A stretch of DNA of 7,891 nucleotides, taken from NCBI GenBank assembly GCA_964528575.1, contig CAZGTQ010000081.1, positions 1-7,891 of the forward strand. Reading direction: 5' to 3'. Below the pieces are notes generated by a model. The model ran no database searches. It was not told the origin of the DNA and saw nothing but the letters and a program-made list of their open reading frames with translations. The position numbers and the translations under genes are program-made. The stretch comes from CAZGTQ01 sp964528575. Lineage in GTDB: Bacteria > Planctomycetota > UBA1135 > GCA-002686595. Positions 7,313 to 7,891 of this stretch are shown in pieces (the first letter of the stretch is position 1; each line of letters starts with the position of its first letter).

Positions 7313-7891
7313 CTACTGTCCGCCGGCGGCGAGCTTGTCGAGCATCTCCTTGCGCTCGATGAGCTCGGCGATCTGGGGATACTCGTCCAGCGGGAGCTCG
7401 ACGAGCTTGAGCTCGATCAGCCCATTGGCGCGGTTCACGGTCATCGACGTCATCGCCGGATTTGGCGTGCCGTAGTGGTAGTCGCTGACGGCGACCGGCT
7501 CTCCGGGCTCATGGAAGAAGAGCTCGTACCTGCCCGCGGCGAGACGCTCGCTGAACGCCGTGCTCTTGCGGTGCTCCAGCTCGGCCTCGAGTCGCACGGC
7601 CTCGAGGTCGAGCTCCTCGCGCGACAGCTTCGCGTACTCGGCCACCCAGTCCAGGGGCTCGGCCGGAGCGGGCTCCTCGGGCTCGCGAGGATCGGCGGTC
7701 TCGGCCGGGTCCGGCGACTGCGCGTCGACGAGCGCGTCCTCACGCGCGGGCGCGTCGGTGACGAGCGCAGCCGCGTCCGCGGGCTCCTCGGCCTGGGCGG
7801 GCTGCTCGACCTGCTCGACCTGCTCGACCTGCGCGGCTCGCGGCTCGAGCGGCTCGGTCTCCCGCGTCGCGCGGAAGAGGACGTACGCCAC
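7313..7891 (-). CDS. unrecognised protein with acidic Glu/Pro/Ala-rich linker, 5' end outside window
   Basis: The C-terminal 192 residues of a protein I do not recognise. The frame is open to the right edge, and the GTG at 7891 is probably internal. Numbering from that codon, residues 2-8 (AYVLFRA) could be the end of a membrane helix, which is a guess from seven residues. Residues 11-80 are a low-complexity acidic linker rich in Glu, Pro, Ala and Asp, including VEQ three times at 22-30. Residues 81-120 look helical and charged (DWVAEYAKLSREELDLEAVR at 81-100). A compact mixed segment follows (121-192), with YELFFHEPGEPVAVSDYHYG at 122-141, a likely strand-rich core at 147-166, and a final helix (PQIAELIERKEMLDKL at 172-187). 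No cysteines, haem motifs or catalytic signatures are seen. It lies on the same strand as the oxidase genes but 80 bases upstream of coxB, so co-transcription is possible but not shown. The TAG stop is at 7313-7315. Confidence 0.75.
   Translation of the reverse strand: MAYVLFRATRETEPLEPRAAQVEQVEQVEQPAQAEEPADAAALVTDAPAREDALVDAQSPDPAETADPREPEEPAPAEPLDWVAEYAKLSREELDLEAVRLEAELEHRKSTAFSERLAAGRYELFFHEPGEPVAVSDYHYGTPNPAMTSMTVNRANGLIELKLVELPLDEYPQIAELIERKEMLDKLAAGGQ
7802..7831 (-). repeat. 9-base in-frame tandem repeat, 3.3 copies
   Basis: Plus-strand unit CTGCTCGAC occurs three times without mismatch at 7802-7810, 7811-7819 and 7820-7828, followed by the first three bases of a fourth copy. On the coding strand it encodes repeated Val-Glu-Gln in the acidic linker of the partial gene. 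Because the unit is nine bases, gain or loss of copies would lengthen or shorten the linker without breaking the frame. Confidence 0.9.

Noticed and set aside
1..7891. CRISPR array, tRNA or rRNA genes, insertion sequences, attachment sites, defence systems
   Set aside because: No spaced direct repeats, structural RNA signatures, transposase motifs or terminal inverted repeats were seen on either strand. Coding density leaves little room for them.

Overview
The window is a very GC-rich, densely coding bacterial segment. Its main content is a minus-strand gene cluster for a caa3-type haem-copper cytochrome c oxidase. The GC-rich third positions, the lipoprotein signal on subunit II and the c-type cytochromes fit a high-GC aerobic bacterium, probably Gram-negative (a proteobacterium, myxococcote or similar). 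No ribosomal or other taxonomic marker is present, so the lineage is a guess.

Layout: positions 44-1621 on the plus strand hold a PhoD-like metallophosphatase whose 5' end may lie outside the window. Everything else is on the minus strand. Read in transcription order (right to left), it contains: a partial unrecognised protein with a Glu/Pro/Ala-rich linker (7891-7313); an 80-base gap with no clear signal; coxB, the CuA subunit with a fused cytochrome c domain (7232-6204); a fused subunit I-III gene (6207-3661); a 131-residue membrane protein of unknown function (3664-3269); a CtaG-like caa3 oxidase assembly protein (3269-2643); and a membrane-anchored tri-haem cytochrome c (2646-1588). The last five genes are joined by stop/start overlaps of 1-4 bases (GTGA, ATGA, TGATG, GTGA), so they almost certainly form one translationally coupled operon.

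How they work together: the tri-haem cytochrome is a plausible electron carrier or donor. Electrons would pass to the haem c domain of CoxB, then to CuA, then to haem a and the haem a3-CuB site of the fused subunit I, where oxygen is reduced. The CtaG-like protein, and perhaps the small membrane protein, probably help copper delivery or assembly. Genes for haem A synthesis (ctaA, ctaB) and for Cox11 or Sco are not in the window.

No clearly new system was found. The best leads are the altered proton-channel residues in the oxidase (K-channel Lys and Ser, D-channel Asn), the unassigned 131-residue membrane protein, the unrecognised acidic-linker protein with a 9-base tandem repeat, and the 34-base tail-to-tail overlap between the phosphatase and cytochrome genes.
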